Shown in pieces: positions 20,521-30,035 of a stretch of 64,000 bases of DNA. Location: positions 29,722-93,721 of the forward strand of contig QCKK01000004.1 in the NCBI GenBank assembly GCA_003215415.1, read 5' to 3'. Source of the DNA: Prochlorococcus sp. AG-409-N21. Lineage in GTDB: Bacteria; Cyanobacteriota; Cyanobacteriia; PCC-6307; Cyanobiaceae. The notes beneath the pieces were generated by a model. That model saw only the letters and a list, made by a program, of their open reading frames with translations, was not told where the DNA came from and did no database searches. Made by a program: the position numbers and the translations under genes. Position 1 is the stretch's first letter, and the number at the start of each line of letters is the position of its first letter.

Positions 20521-21024
20521 ATGGCAGCCGACACGCAAGATACCTCGACCAATAACGAGGTTCAAAAAGATTTACCTTCTTCTAAATCAGATGAAGGAGA
20601 GGGCAAGGGCACCTCAAAAGCCTCTACGAAGCAAGATCTAAAGCCTGTTTCAAGCAGCAAAAAGAAACATTGCGCTAATGATTTGATAAAGGCTTTTGAA
20701 AATACACAGCTTAAAAGCAAGCTTCCAGAAGTTTACGTAGGTGACACTGTCCGCGTAGGGGTTCGAATTAGTGAAGGGAACAAGGAAAGAGTCCAACCTT
20801 ATGAAGGTGTAGTGATTTCAAAACGACATGGAGGAATCAATGAAACCATTACTGTTCGGAGAATTTTCCAAGGCATTGGCGTAGAGAGGGTCTTCATGAT
20901 GCATAGCCCACAAGTTGCCTCTATCAAGGTTGAACGCCGCGGTAAAGTAAGAAGAGCGAAGCTTTTTTATCTGCGGGAACGGGTGGGCAAGGCCACCCGC
21001 GTGAAGCAGCGCTTCGACCGCTGA
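20521..21024 (+). CDS. rplS: Ribosomal protein L19
   Basis: L19 sits at the 30S/50S interface. The core from about residue 52 is clear: [72 protein letters not shown] (given here in pieces). The first 50 residues are an added Ser/Lys/Asp-rich tail absent from most bacteria. The ATG at 20521 follows ggagcaggg, a better start than the GTG at 20506. tRNA-Trp follows. Confidence 0.95.
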   Translation: MAADTQDTSTNNEVQKDLPSSKSDEGEGKGTSKASTKQDLKPVSSSKKKHCANDLIKAFENTQLKSKLPEVYVGDTVRVGVRISEGNKERVQPYEGVVISKRHGGINETITVRRIFQGIGVERVFMMHSPQVASIKVERRGKVRRAKLFYLRERVGKATRVKQRFDR

Positions 21025-21049
21025 GGTCTAGGCCTCGTTCAATCCAAAC

Positions 21050-21070
21050 ACCATCGCCTTTATCGATGGT
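21050..21070 (+). terminator. Weak hairpin after rplS
   Basis: ACCATCG (21050-21056) pairs with 21064-21070 around a seven-base loop, 25 bases after the rplS stop and 18 bases before tRNA-Trp. There is no T tract, so it may be a processing or stability element rather than an intrinsic terminator. Confidence 0.35.
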
Positions 21071-21088
21071 CCACTGGTCCATTGCAAT

Positions 21089-21161
21089 GCGCCGTTAGTT
21101 CAGTTGGTAGAACGCAGGTCTCCAAAACCTGATGTCGGGGGTTCGAGTCCTCCACGGCGCG
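21089..21161 (+). tRNA. trnW: tRNA-Trp (CCA)
   Basis: The acceptor gcgccgt (21089-21095) pairs with acggcgc (21154-21160), followed by discriminator G. The anticodon loop ctCCAaa lies between caggt and acctg, and the T loop has gttcgagtc. CCA is not encoded at the 3' end. Confidence 0.95.
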
Positions 21162-21197
21162 TCCGATGGTAATTCCTGCAGTTTCCTAGTTTTGAGA

Positions 21198-21386
21198 ATG
21201 GAGTTGGATCTTCAACCTGGTGATGTCGTAAAGGTGCTCGAATCAGCCGCCTTGGGCTGGGTTCGTGCACGCGTCATACGAGTAAAATCTGGGGGCCGTG
21301 TGGTCGTACAAAGCGACCAAGGACGAGAGTTCACCGCTCGTGGAAATCAAGTTCGATTAATAGAGCCTGCTGGATTCCGCCCTTAG
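21198..21386 (+). CDS. Short conserved cyanobacterial protein, SH3-like
   Basis: The 62 residues begin MELDLQPGDVVKVLESAALG and continue with GGRVVVQSDQGREFTARGNQ. The pattern of a short beta-barrel with PGD and GRVVV resembles KOW/SH3-like small proteins, though I cannot name the family. An in-frame start 66 bases earlier would lie inside tRNA-Trp and is rejected. It sits between tRNA-Trp and tRNA-Asp. Its strong protein character and context suggest a real conserved gene of unknown role. Confidence 0.75.
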   Translation: MELDLQPGDVVKVLESAALGWVRARVIRVKSGGRVVVQSDQGREFTARGNQVRLIEPAGFRP

Positions 21387-21506
21387 CCAAGCTGCGCTCC
21401 TAAAGCTTTATTCTTTCTTTTTAGAAAGTCCACAGAATTCTCATCCAATTAGCTTTATCTGCTTGGATGATATTGATGTTGTTTCTAATCCAAGGAAGTC
21501 TTAAAC

Positions 21507-21659
21507 CTATTGCCATTGTTCTAAGGGCATATCCACCTTCATAATTTCTAGATCATCAACTTGAAAGTTGACGGAGGGCAGGGCAGAGGTTGATACTTCT
21601 TTTGTCGAAGAGATGACATAGTTCAGACTCCATTCAGAAAAAGCTGATTGGATCTGAGC
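21507..21659 (-). pseudogene. Possible remnant coding frame beside tRNA-Asp
   Basis: On the minus strand a 50-codon open frame begins just beside tRNA-Asp and ends at a TAG (21507-21509). It reads with protein-like composition: [18 protein letters not shown], then SVNFQVDDLEIMKVDMPLEQ. There is no ATG, GTG or TTG before the late ATG codons, so it may be a gene that lost its 5' end, or one using a rare start such as the CTG before NYV. I do not recognise the family. Confidence 0.3.
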
Positions 21660-21664
21660 CTATT

Positions 21665-21738
21665 GGGACCGTAGTTCAACTGGTTAGAGCACCGCCCTGT
21701 CACGGCGGAAGTTGCGGGTTCGAACCCCGTCGGTCCCG
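21665..21738 (+). tRNA. trnD: tRNA-Asp (GTC)
   Basis: The acceptor gggaccg (21665-21671) pairs with cggtccc (21731-21737), followed by discriminator G. The anticodon loop ctGTCac lies between ccgcc and ggcgg; the T arm is gcgggttcgaaccccgt. gltX begins 23 bases downstream. Confidence 0.95.
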
Positions 21739-21761
21739 TATCCAATTCACGACCTAACATT

Positions 21762-23189
21762 TTGACCGTAAGAGTACGACTAGCTCCTAGTCCTACCGGC
21801 AATCTGCATATTGGAACTGCGAGGACAGCTCTTTTCAATTGGCTTTTTGCCAGAAGTCAAAAAGGCCAATTTCTAATACGTATAGAAGACACTGACAAAG
21901 AAAGGTCAAAACAAGAGTTCACGGAAAATATTCTTGAAGGCCTTTCATGGCTTGGACTGAATTGGGATGAGGAGCCAATAATTCAAAGCGAATCAATTCA
22001 TGCTCACAAAGACGCAATTCAAGAATTACTCGTCAAAGGCCTGGCATATCGATGTTATGCAACCGAAAACGAATTAAACCAGATGAGAGAGCAGCAAAAA
22101 CTAAATGGACTCCCTCCCCGTTACGACAATCGGCATAGAAACTTAAATCAAGAAGAGGAAGAGTTGTTTAAAAAAGAAGGAAGATCTTCAGTAATACGAT
22201 TCAAAATAGATGACAATGAAAAAATTTATTGGAAGGATTTAATTCGAGGTCAAATGATCTGGAATGGTGCTGATTTAGGAGGAGATATGGTGATTGCGAG
22301 ACGAGCACCTGCAAATCAAATTGGAGACCCTTTATATAACTTAGTCGTTGTAGTTGATGATTCAATCATGAGAATCAGTCACGTAATCAGAGGAGAAGAT
22401 CATATCGCGAATACCGCTAAACAAATTTTGCTTTATAAAGCCCTTTGCAAAACCGAACCTATATTTGCGCATACTCCACTCATATTAAATTCCGAAGGCC
22501 GCAAACTATCTAAACGTGATGGAGTTACATCTATAAAAGATTTCAAAGAAATGGGATATACCTCTGATGCCATGGCTAATTATATGACTTTACTTGGCTG
22601 GTCTCCTCCAGAAGGATTAGATGAGAAATTCAAAATAAAAGAGATATTTCCCAAATTCAGACTTGAAAGAGTAAATAAATCAGGCGCAAAGTTTGACTGG
22701 GAAAAGCTCAACTGGCTTAATGCACAAGTAATTCATAGTTGGAATTCAAAGAAAGTTCTTGAATCTTTAAAGCCTTTATGGATAGAGGAATCATGGGAAA
22801 TACCAAATGAAGATTGGTGCCTCTCTCTTGTAGAGCTTATTCAGCCTTCTTTAACTCTTTTAAATGATGGCAAAGAAGAGGCACGTCCATTCTTTGAATT
22901 ACCCCCATTAATGAAGGATGGTATTTCACAAATAGAAAGCAAAGGTGCCAGAGAGGCTTTGCAAAAACTATTGACTGAAATTGATCAATCTCATTGGGAC
23001 AAAACACCTGCCGCAGCCCAAAAATTAGTCAATGACTTTTGCAAGTCTCAAGATATAAAAAAAGGCTTAATTATGAAAAGCCTTAGAGCAGCCTTACTGG
23101 GAAGAATGCAAGGGCCCGATTTGCTAGCAACTTGGAGCCTATTGGCTCGGATCGGAAAGGACAGAGAAAGAATCAGCCGCTGTTTCTGA
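21762..23189 (+). CDS. gltX: Glutamyl-tRNA synthetase
   Basis: A class I aminoacyl-tRNA synthetase of 475 residues with the HIGH-type motif in [18 protein letters not shown] and the KMSKS-type motif as KLSKRDG, plus IEDTDKERS and [11 protein letters not shown]. In cyanobacteria GltX is normally non-discriminating, charging also tRNA-Gln for transamidation; that is family knowledge, not visible here. Start is a TTG 23 bases after tRNA-Asp. Glu-tRNA also feeds tetrapyrrole synthesis. The last 51 bases overlap the antiporter gene. Confidence 0.96.
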   Translation: MTVRVRLAPSPTGNLHIGTARTALFNWLFARSQKGQFLIRIEDTDKERSKQEFTENILEGLSWLGLNWDEEPIIQSESIHAHKDAIQELLVKGLAYRCYATENELNQMREQQKLNGLPPRYDNRHRNLNQEEEELFKKEGRSSVIRFKIDDNEKIYWKDLIRGQMIWNGADLGGDMVIARRAPANQIGDPLYNLVVVVDDSIMRISHVIRGEDHIANTAKQILLYKALCKTEPIFAHTPLILNSEGRKLSKRDGVTSIKDFKEMGYTSDAMANYMTLLGWSPPEGLDEKFKIKEIFPKFRLERVNKSGAKFDWEKLNWLNAQVIHSWNSKKVLESLKPLWIEESWEIPNEDWCLSLVELIQPSLTLLNDGKEEARPFFELPPLMKDGISQIESKGAREALQKLLTEIDQSHWDKTPAAAQKLVNDFCKSQDIKKGLIMKSLRAALLGRMQGPDLLATWSLLARIGKDRERISRCF

Positions 23190-24413
23190 CTTTTCACCTT
23201 CAGGCTCTTCTGGTGCTAAAAGTCCAAAGGCTTTTGCTAAAGGTTGGGCTGTTAAACCCTGAATCCCAACAGTCATTAATATTGTCAGGAAGACAAGACC
23301 CTGCAACCGCCCCGCGCCAAGTACTCCAGCAAGTTCAAGTCTTATTGAAAAGAGTGAGGCAACCGCTGCAGTAACAATTCCCCGTGGCGCCAACCATCCT
23401 AAGAAAAGCTTTTGCCTTAGATCTAAAGGCAAACCAATTGTTGCCAAAGAAACTGCAGCTGGCCTAACTACAAGCATCAGAGTAAGAACACACATAATTC
23501 CACCCCACCCAAGAGGACTAAGTTCTCGCCATGACACGTCAGCAGCGAGCAAAGGGAAAAGCATTGTGATAGCTAGTCTCGCCAATTCCCTAATCAACTG
23601 ATCCAGCTGATTAGCTTGTGTTGCAGGCCGTCGACCAACTACAAAACCTGCAGCAACAGAAGCAGGTAATCCCGACTCAGGCAAAATCCATTCACACAGA
23701 CCATAAAGGAGAAATAGAACACCCAGAGTTAGCTGCAACCTAAGTCCAACAGAAGGGTCAGGTTTCAATAATCTCAGTCCTTCCGAAAGAAACCATCCAG
23801 CGGTTAGCCCCATAACCACTCCGCCTCCCAAACGGGCAAACAAACCAAATGCGACTTCTCGCCAACCATGAAGATCCCCAAGAACCAACTCAAGCAACAG
23901 CAAAGCCAACACTGCGCCAATTGGTTCTAAAACCAATCCTTCTGCCTCAAGTACAGCTCCCAATGGAGGAGCAAGCTTTATTTGTTGGATTAATGGAGTA
24001 ACAACAGTGGGACCGGTGGCAAGAACAATTGCGCTATAAACAGCTGCAACCGACCAGCCCAAACCCGCCAACCAATGTGCAGCCAATAATCCTGCAGTCA
24101 AAGAAACAACAAGCCTAATAACTGATATACGCAATACAGTTGATTTGATAGTGCCTTCCGGCAGACGAAGATTTAACCCGCCATCAAAAAGTACGAGGCT
24201 AACCAACAAACCAACAATGGTTTCTAAACCTTGGCCTAAATCAAGAGGCTCTACCAGACCTAAGCCCGAACGACCTATTAATAAACCAGAAAGCAATAAC
24301 AACACGACCCCAGGCAAACCAGTAAAAGCCGCCAAAAGCCTTGCGCTAGCCCCTGCAAAGACCGTAATACCCCATAACACCCCTAAACGCTCAGGTGTCA
24401 TAAGGAAAAGCAA
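23139..24413 (-). CDS. CPA-type Na+/H+ antiporter
   Basis: The 424 residues form about 11-12 membrane helices with cation:proton antiporter signatures: [26 protein letters not shown] and the later [16 protein letters not shown]. These proteins exchange Na+ or K+ for H+ across the membrane. The C-terminal tail after residue about 400 is short and acidic ([15 protein letters not shown]), without the RCK/TrkA_N domain of some relatives. It converges on gltX with a 51-base overlap. Confidence 0.88.
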   Translation of the reverse strand: MLFLMTPERLGVLWGITVFAGASARLLAAFTGLPGVVLLLLSGLLIGRSGLGLVEPLDLGQGLETIVGLLVSLVLFDGGLNLRLPEGTIKSTVLRISVIRLVVSLTAGLLAAHWLAGLGWSVAAVYSAIVLATGPTVVTPLIQQIKLAPPLGAVLEAEGLVLEPIGAVLALLLLELVLGDLHGWREVAFGLFARLGGGVVMGLTAGWFLSEGLRLLKPDPSVGLRLQLTLGVLFLLYGLCEWILPESGLPASVAAGFVVGRRPATQANQLDQLIRELARLAITMLFPLLAADVSWRELSPLGWGGIMCVLTLMLVVRPAAVSLATIGLPLDLRQKLFLGWLAPRGIVTAAVASLFSIRLELAGVLGAGRLQGLVFLTILMTVGIQGLTAQPLAKAFGLLAPEEPEGEKSETAADSFSVLSDPSQ

Positions 24414-24617
24414 AATATTGATTGAGCGCCACCTCTGAATGCTAGAGAGTGAGGCAACAATTCATCGTTATCAACACGACATAGCGACAAATTAACTCAT
24501 CCTCCCTAAGGCATTAAACATCTATGTTTACCCTATATAGCTATTAAAAGTATTAAAGGGTAGCTACAAGAATTTAATTGATCAAATAGAAGTATGATCT
24601 AAATGAAGTTAAGAGAA

Positions 24618-25187
24618 TTAACGAGTGCAAATATTCCCATTGGTCGAACATTGAAAATCTTTCAATTTAACTCCAGATTTTGAATATAACGGATGCCTAG
24701 GGAATCCTTTTAAAGTACAACCAATAGACAACAGTCCCAAGGCCTCAGGAAATAATTTTTGTCTTCTTTCATGATAACGGACCAACATCGAAAGTACGAA
24801 AATATCCCTTTCAAGGAAACTTCCACCTGTACCCCAACCAAGCCATAAATCCCACTCAGGATTTAAAGACCAATCTTTTGCTCTAAGAGAAAGTTCTTTA
24901 TCACTTTTCTCACCAATCGGATCTGTACAATGTCTCAAAATCCTAGGACTACTGCTAACCCTAGAGAAAAGATTCATAACTAAAAGATTGCCATATCCCC
25001 ATTTCCTAGAAAAAGTGATCAACCTTCTTAAAGTTGAATCTTTTCTGTATTCGTTAGCCTTTGAAGGGTTGAGTCCTATAAAAAATAAGTTTTTTTTATA
25101 GGAAGAAATTTTTACCTTTAACCACCAACGATAATTACCACAATCGCTAAAGGAAGCCGAGCAAAAAGGAACACAAGAATCTCTCAT
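24618..25187 (-). CDS. DUF1643 family protein
   Basis: The 189 residues contain YRWWLKV, LFFIGLNPSKANEYRKDSTLR, WGYGNLLVMNLFSRVSSSP and LWLGWGTGGSF, the pattern I know as DUF1643. The function is unknown; the family occurs in bacteria and phages. The gene is free-standing between the antiporter and a high-light-inducible gene, with gaps of about 200 and 130 bases on its sides. The start ATG at 25187 gives an unusual Cys-rich N-terminus (SCVPFCSASFSDCG). Confidence 0.82.
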   Translation of the reverse strand: MRDSCVPFCSASFSDCGNYRWWLKVKISSYKKNLFFIGLNPSKANEYRKDSTLRRLITFSRKWGYGNLLVMNLFSRVSSSPRILRHCTDPIGEKSDKELSLRAKDWSLNPEWDLWLGWGTGGSFLERDIFVLSMLVRYHERRQKLFPEALGLLSIGCTLKGFPRHPLYSKSGVKLKDFQCSTNGNICTR

Positions 25188-25316
25188 TAGATAGATAGAT
25201 AACTATCTTTATTATTTTAAAGCCTCGGGTAAAGTTTTAAAAAATTATTATTAGGCTTGAGAAGTATCTTGAAAATTCAAAAAATATCTTGATCGAGCAT
25301 TAAAGATAATCATGAA

Positions 25317-25499
25317 TCAACCTCCATACAACAAGCGAACAGATAAGAGCATTCCTAATCCAATAAAAAGACCTAGCATTGCCATCCGACCATTCCAAAT
25401 CTCTGCTTGTGGTGTAAACCCTCTTCTCCAAGAATTAAGTTCACCACTAGTGACCTGTTCGCCAAGATGGCCAGAATTAACTCTGGGTTCAGCGACCAT
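25317..25499 (-). CDS. hli: High-light-inducible protein (one-helix chlorophyll-binding)
   Basis: The 60-residue protein has the chlorophyll a/b-binding helix motif AEIWNGRMAMLGLFIGLG (ExxNGRxAMxG) preceded by ELNSWRRGFTPQ. Such proteins dimerise in the thylakoid membrane, bind chlorophyll and carotenoid and protect photosystems under stress. A strong ribosome binding site ggaggt lies eight bases before the ATG. It stands alone with its own likely promoter between DUF1643 and tsaD. The subgroup is not determined. Confidence 0.95.
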   Translation of the reverse strand: MVAEPRVNSGHLGEQVTSGELNSWRRGFTPQAEIWNGRMAMLGLFIGLGMLLSVRLLYGG

Positions 25500-25541
25500 A
25501 GATTCACCTCCAAATTTTATTAGAGCTGATTAGGTTCAGTT

Positions 25542-26612
25542 TCAGAATGGAGGTTCAACGTTGAAAAAAGCCTCAGAATCCTCTAAAGGCCAACGAGGAG
25601 AAACTCCAAGCTCAAGCGAACTACTACTCGAACTACATTCTAGTCGTTTTAAAGCCGCAGCGCCCACCATTGCTGCATTATCTGTACAGAACTCTATTGG
25701 AGCCAAATAGACCTCAATGGATTTTTCAAGTGCTTTTTCATTTAATAACTTTCTGAGTCTTTTATTAGCAGCGACACCCCCAACCATTACTAAGTTCTTA
25801 AATCCTTTTTCTATTGCACAACGAATACTCCTTTCTACTAAAACTTGCGCTACTACTTGTTCAAAGCTAGCCGAGAGATCTTCTATAGGAATTCTTTCTT
25901 TTGCATCATTAAAACTTTCGAACTTCCTAAGCATTGCAGTCTTTAAGCCACTAAATGAAAAGTCATATGGATGAAACCCTCCTGTTGGCAATGATATTCG
26001 GCCCTTAGGGAGTGAGAAACGAGTCGGATCGCCTTTTAGAGCCATATTTTCTATGGCTGGACCTCCTGGATAAGGAAGGCCTAATAATCTTGCGACCTTG
26101 TCAAAAGCTTCTCCAGCAGCATCGTCATGACTTCGACCATAACGTTCAAATTTTTTCTTTTCATTAACCCCTATAAGTTCTGTATGTCCGCCGCTTACCA
26201 ATAAAACCAAGTAAGGAGCCTCTAGGGTCCTATCTCCAAGGAATATGGACGAAAGATGGCCCTCTAAATGATGGATTCCTAAGAAAGGCAATGAATTTAA
26301 TGCCGCAATAGTTCTGCCAGTAATTGATCCAACCATCAATGCTCCTGCCAAACCTGGAGCAACTGTTGCTGCAACAGCGTCAATATCTGATGGCTTTAAT
26401 CCTGTTTGCGAAAAAACATCTCCTATTAAATAAGGAAGTGCCTCAACGTGTCTTCTTGAAGCAATTTCTGGAACAACCCCACCCCACTTAGCATGTTCAG
26501 CCACTTGAGAAGCGATACGACTAGCTAAAAGATGGATCTTTCCATGGTCCTGCTGAATCAAAGCAGCCGCAGACTCGTCACAACTTGTTTCGAGGGCTAG
26601 TACTGTTTGCAT
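25542..26612 (-). CDS. tsaD: tRNA N6-adenosine threonylcarbamoyltransferase TsaD
   Basis: TsaD transfers the threonylcarbamoyl group to A37 of ANN-reading tRNAs. The 356 residues show the ASKHA fold with [15 protein letters not shown] at the start, the metal-binding [38 protein letters not shown] (20 residues) and [17 protein letters not shown] chose the ATG at 26612, since the family starts directly with this strand; an upstream TTG at 26630 adds six residues. It diverges from psaF. Confidence 0.96.
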   Translation of the reverse strand: MQTVLALETSCDESAAALIQQDHGKIHLLASRIASQVAEHAKWGGVVPEIASRRHVEALPYLIGDVFSQTGLKPSDIDAVAATVAPGLAGALMVGSITGRTIAALNSLPFLGIHHLEGHLSSIFLGDRTLEAPYLVLLVSGGHTELIGVNEKKKFERYGRSHDDAAGEAFDKVARLLGLPYPGGPAIENMALKGDPTRFSLPKGRISLPTGGFHPYDFSFSGLKTAMLRKFESFNDAKERIPIEDLSASFEQVVAQVLVERSIRCAIEKGFKNLVMVGGVAANKRLRKLLNEKALEKSIEVYLAPIEFCTDNAAMVGAAALKRLECSSSSSSLELGVSPRWPLEDSEAFFNVEPPF

Positions 26613-26651
26613 ATTGCAGTTGTATCTCAATTAACGTTTATATGTGAAATA

Positions 26652-26670
26652 CTGCTCTGTTTTAGGGCAG
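26652..26670 (+). promoter_or_regulatory. Hairpin in psaF leader region
   Basis: CTGCTCT (26652-26658) pairs with AGGGCAG (26664-26670) with one G-T wobble and a five-base loop, 25 bases before the psaF ATG. It could stabilise or modulate the photosystem mRNA; that role is speculative. Confidence 0.35.
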
Positions 26671-26695
26671 ACTTCTTAAGACAGGAATCGAACTA

Positions 26696-27247
26696 ATGCG
26701 CCGCATCTTTGCCATTTTGCTCTCGGCATTCCTCGTATTCAGCTTTGCACCACTAGCGAATGCTGAATCAGGACCTGATCTCAACCCCGATAGAGACAGC
26801 ACCACATTCACAGCTTCAGCTCTCACCTCATGTGCTGACAACCCTCGTTTTCAAGAGCGAGCAAGTGCAGCAACAACTGATCAAGCCGTCGCACGCTTCG
26901 ACCGCTATAGCAAAGCTTTATGCGGTGATGATGGACTTCCACACCTCATAATTGGCCCAACAATTGAGCCATTTGGTGCCATGTTCATGAGAGGTCATGA
27001 AGGTGATTTGCTTATTCCCGCCCATATCTTTGTATATGTAGCTGGAATAATTGGCTGGACCGGAAGGGAGTACTTAAAAGCATCCAGAGCAGCCAAGGAT
27101 GCCGCTGACAAAGAAATCTTCCTTGATCCAGACATTCTCAGATCAGCATTGGCCAAAGGAGCACAATGGCCTTTAATGGCAGACAAAGAAGGTCGTTCTG
27201 GCGAACTCCGTGCGAGTGATAACCACATCACAGTTTCACCTCGCTAA
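26696..27247 (+). CDS. psaF: Photosystem I subunit III (PsaF)
   Basis: PsaF is the lumen-exposed subunit at the plastocyanin/cytochrome side of photosystem I. The 183-residue precursor has a signal peptide (MRRIFAILLSAFLVFSFAPL then ANA before ESGPD), conserved CADNPRF with its disulfide-forming Cys and LCGDDGLPHLI, and a membrane helix near residues 105-125 (FVYVAGIIGWTGREYL). An aggaa ribosome site precedes the ATG. psaJ follows, the standard pairing. Confidence 0.97.
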   Translation: MRRIFAILLSAFLVFSFAPLANAESGPDLNPDRDSTTFTASALTSCADNPRFQERASAATTDQAVARFDRYSKALCGDDGLPHLIIGPTIEPFGAMFMRGHEGDLLIPAHIFVYVAGIIGWTGREYLKASRAAKDAADKEIFLDPDILRSALAKGAQWPLMADKEGRSGELRASDNHITVSPR

Positions 27248-27301
27248 GACAAGTCTCCACTGTTAAGCATCAAAACCTTCAAACAACACATCTATTAAGC
27301 C

Positions 27302-27466
27302 ATGTCCAATTCTCCGCATAAAGGAACTTTCTATGACAAGCACAAGATCTTCAGATCAGTGCCAGTAGTAGCTGCAGGCTGGGTATTGTTCACAGCTGGT
27401 TATCTTGTTGAATTTCAACGGTTCCATCCAGATCTTCTATTCCATCCAATGAGTGGTGGCTTCTAG
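27302..27466 (+). CDS. psaJ: Photosystem I subunit IX (PsaJ)
   Basis: This 54-residue one-helix subunit lies 54 bases after psaF. Its sequence has the family pattern [20 protein letters not shown] followed by [10 protein letters not shown]. PsaJ stabilises PsaF at the edge of photosystem I. The N-terminus ([17 protein letters not shown]) is about ten residues longer than in freshwater cyanobacteria. Start is the ATG at 27302. It is followed by a strong bidirectional terminator. Confidence 0.95.
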   Translation: MSNSPHKGTFYDKHKIFRSVPVVAAGWVLFTAGYLVEFQRFHPDLLFHPMSGGF

Positions 27467-27511
27467 TTCTTTTTTTGAACTTGAAACCCACCTGAAAAAG
27501 AAATCTAGATC

Positions 27512-27565
27512 AAAAAGATGAAATAAAAGGGGCATCTATACATGCCCCTTTTATTTCATCTTTTT
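27512..27565. terminator. Strong bidirectional terminator between psaJ and gmk
   Basis: Bases 27512-27535 and 27542-27565 are a perfect 24-bp inverted repeat with a six-base loop. The stem has a GGGGCA core flanked by A-rich and T-rich ends, giving a T tract in both directions. It ends psaFJ on one strand and gmk (stop at 27571) on the other. Confidence 0.95.
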
Positions 27566-27570
27566 TAACT

Positions 27571-28155
27571 TCACTTTTGATCATTAACACCAATAAGAGT
27601 TTCGATTTCAAGGCATGCCTCAAATAAATCTTCATTAATAACTACAGCATTAAATTCATGTTGGGCTTTTAATTCATCCTTCGCCCTTCTCAAACGACTT
27701 TGAATAGAATCTTCTTCTTCAGTTCCACGTCCTCTAATCCGCCGTTCCAATTCTTTTAAGCTTGGAGGTCTAATAAAAATCTGAAATGCTTCGGGAAAAC
27801 TCTTTCTTACCTGCCTAGCACCTTCCAATTCAATTTCAAGCAAAACTAATTTTGCCTCTGCAAGCTTGTCTTCTATTGCTTTGCGGGGTGTCCCATAAAA
27901 ATTTCCTGCAAACTCAGCCCACTCAAGAAAGCCAGTATTATTAACCAACTCGGAAAATCGATTTTTCTGCAAGAAGAAATAATCAAGTCCATCTACTTCC
28001 CCTGGTCTTGGCGAACGAGTTGTAGCAGAAATAGATAACCAAATCTCCTGATTTCGCTGAAGAAGTAATTTCACCAACGAACCTTTACCCACTCCACTTG
28101 GACCTGTGATGACAATGAGTTTCTCTTTAGGAAGGAATCTGCTCATACATTGCAT
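27571..28155 (-). CDS. gmk: Guanylate kinase
   Basis: Gmk phosphorylates GMP to GDP. The 194 residues have the P-loop [11 protein letters not shown], the GMP-binding [19 protein letters not shown] and [13 protein letters not shown]. Two in-frame ATGs (28155 and 28146) are possible starts. The gene converges on psaJ and diverges from rqcH, with 56 bases to the latter start. Confidence 0.96.
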   Translation of the reverse strand: MQCMSRFLPKEKLIVITGPSGVGKGSLVKLLLQRNQEIWLSISATTRSPRPGEVDGLDYFFLQKNRFSELVNNTGFLEWAEFAGNFYGTPRKAIEDKLAEAKLVLLEIELEGARQVRKSFPEAFQIFIRPPSLKELERRIRGRGTEEEDSIQSRLRRAKDELKAQHEFNAVVINEDLFEACLEIETLIGVNDQK

Positions 28156-28211
28156 TCAATCGTCATTCAGACTAGTAAGGCTTGGTGTCTTAAGAAGTTC
28201 AGATTAAATCA

Positions 28212-29930
28212 ATGGCCATTGCTGCAATCCAAGTAATGGACCTCTCCAGCCTTAAAGCTGTAATGACTGAGTTCAACAAAGAAATTATTCCAAGTCGATT
28301 CGAGAAAGCCCAGCAAATCAATCCTTCTACTCTTCAATTAGGCCTAAGAACTTTAAATGGACTTTTTTGGATCGAAATCAGTTGGCAAGCAGATGCACCA
28401 AGATTAGTTCAAGTTTTATCTCCACCAAGACAAGGGAATCAGAGCACCCTGGCAAAACAAATGCAATATTCCCTGAGACAAATGGCCTTAATAGAAGTCA
28501 AACAAAAAGGCTTTGAAAGGATTGTTGAATTTGGTTTTTCAAGTCGGCCAGGCGAAGCAATCCAAAAAACATTAATTCTTGAAATGATGGGGAGACATAG
28601 CAATTTGCTTCTTCTTGATTCTGATCAACGAGTAATCACACTTGGCAAACAAATCCGTAATCATCAATCTCGCATTAGACCAATAAGCACAGGGGATCCC
28701 TATATCTCTCCTCCACCTCTAAAAGGCAAAGTCCCAAATTCAGAAGAACCGGAAAGTCAATGGAAGAAAAGGCTATGCCTAGTACCCTCAAATCTATTAA
28801 AAGCTCTTCAAAACTCTTACCAAGGAATTAGTCCTTCACTGGCATTACAAATTGCAGATGAGAAAGCAGACAAAGCCAAGGTTATCCTGAAGAGAAAAGT
28901 CTCTGATTTATCAAATCAAGATTGGTCAAAAATTCATAGTCGTTGGAGACTATGGCTAACTCAACTAGAGAAGGAGGAACTATCAATCTATTTTGATGGG
29001 CCAACAGACTATCGTGTATGGAAAGAAAAAAATAATTCTTCTTCTAAGATAAAAAGCGTTTCCTTATTGCTAGGTGAATACTATAAAAAAAATTTAGAAA
29101 AAAAGGAACTAAATCAAATATCTAGGGAATTAAGACAAAGCCTTCTTAGATTAATTAAAATAGAGAGGTCAGAACTTAGCCAACAAGAGACAAGGCTAAA
29201 AGATGCTTCAAATAATAAGCATTTACAACAAAAGGCTGATGAATTATTGTGCAAACAAAGCCCAACAAAAGATACAATAGAAAAGGCTCAGAAATTATAT
29301 CAAAAAGCAAAGAAATATCGTCGTTCAGAGAAAATAATCAAGCAAAGAATAATCTATCACTCTCAGAGATTAGAAATAATTGAAGAAAGTCAAAATTTCC
29401 TAGAAAACATTTTAGAAAACCCTCTAGAAGAAAATTCAAAAATACTTACAGATCTAGAAAATTTAAGAAGGGAGCTAAATGAATTTCTTATTCAGCCCAA
29501 GAACAAGCAAAGAAAGTCATCCCATCACAATGATCAGTTGCCTCAACCATTAGAAATAAAAACTCCTTTTGGACTCCTCATTCAAATAGGCAGAAATCAT
29601 AAGCAAAATGAATGGATTAGTTTTCGAAAAGCCAAACCTGGAGATCTTTGGTTTCATGCTCAAGAATGCCCTGGCAGTCATGTTGTCCTGAAATCCTCAG
29701 CTGGATTAGCAGAAGATTCCGATCTTCAAATCGCTGCAGATATAGCTGCATATTTCAGTCGCGCCAGAAGGAACAAACAAGTGCCTGTTGTAATGGTTCC
29801 AATAAATCAATTACAAAGAATTCCAGGAGCGATCAAAGGAACAGTGAGGCATCGAGGAGGTGAAATTTGCTGGGCAGAACCAGATCGGGCCTTAAATCAT
29901 ATTTCTACCTCTAAGCTCTTAGCTAACTAG
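28212..29930 (+). CDS. rqcH: RqcH/NFACT ribosome quality control factor
   Basis: The 572 residues match the NFACT family (Rqc2, Tae2, FbpA): an NFACT-N domain from the start (DLSSLKAVMTEFN, LGLRTLNGLFWIEI), a long charged coiled coil (about residues 280-440) and the NFACT-R domain (TPFGLLIQIGRNHKQNEWIS, FRKAKPGDLWFHAQECPGSH, about 450-540). Bacterial RqcH binds stalled 50S subunits and recruits tRNA-Ala to add alanine tails. Older annotations call it fibronectin-binding. Alone between gmk and tatC. Confidence 0.9.
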   Translation: MAIAAIQVMDLSSLKAVMTEFNKEIIPSRFEKAQQINPSTLQLGLRTLNGLFWIEISWQADAPRLVQVLSPPRQGNQSTLAKQMQYSLRQMALIEVKQKGFERIVEFGFSSRPGEAIQKTLILEMMGRHSNLLLLDSDQRVITLGKQIRNHQSRIRPISTGDPYISPPPLKGKVPNSEEPESQWKKRLCLVPSNLLKALQNSYQGISPSLALQIADEKADKAKVILKRKVSDLSNQDWSKIHSRWRLWLTQLEKEELSIYFDGPTDYRVWKEKNNSSSKIKSVSLLLGEYYKKNLEKKELNQISRELRQSLLRLIKIERSELSQQETRLKDASNNKHLQQKADELLCKQSPTKDTIEKAQKLYQKAKKYRRSEKIIKQRIIYHSQRLEIIEESQNFLENILENPLEENSKILTDLENLRRELNEFLIQPKNKQRKSSHHNDQLPQPLEIKTPFGLLIQIGRNHKQNEWISFRKAKPGDLWFHAQECPGSHVVLKSSAGLAEDSDLQIAADIAAYFSRARRNKQVPVVMVPINQLQRIPGAIKGTVRHRGGEICWAEPDRALNHISTSKLLAN

Positions 29931-29983
29931 AGCTCAAGTGCAAAGCTTCTGACTATTCCTGACGAATCCAAAGGTTCAGTCCT

Positions 29984-30026
29984 TCCTTCCCCTCCTCCAA
30001 TTCGAATCGGAGGAGGAGGGGAAGGA
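29984..30026 (+). promoter_or_regulatory. Perfect 15-bp hairpin that contains the tatC ribosome binding site
   Basis: TCCTTCCCCTCCTCC (29984-29998) is exactly complementary to 30012-30026 around a 13-base loop. The right arm is purine-only and includes the ggag that would serve as the ribosome binding site eight bases before the tatC ATG. Folding would hide that site. No T tract follows, so a terminator is less likely. Confidence 0.75.
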
Positions 30027-30035
30027 GCAAAGGCT

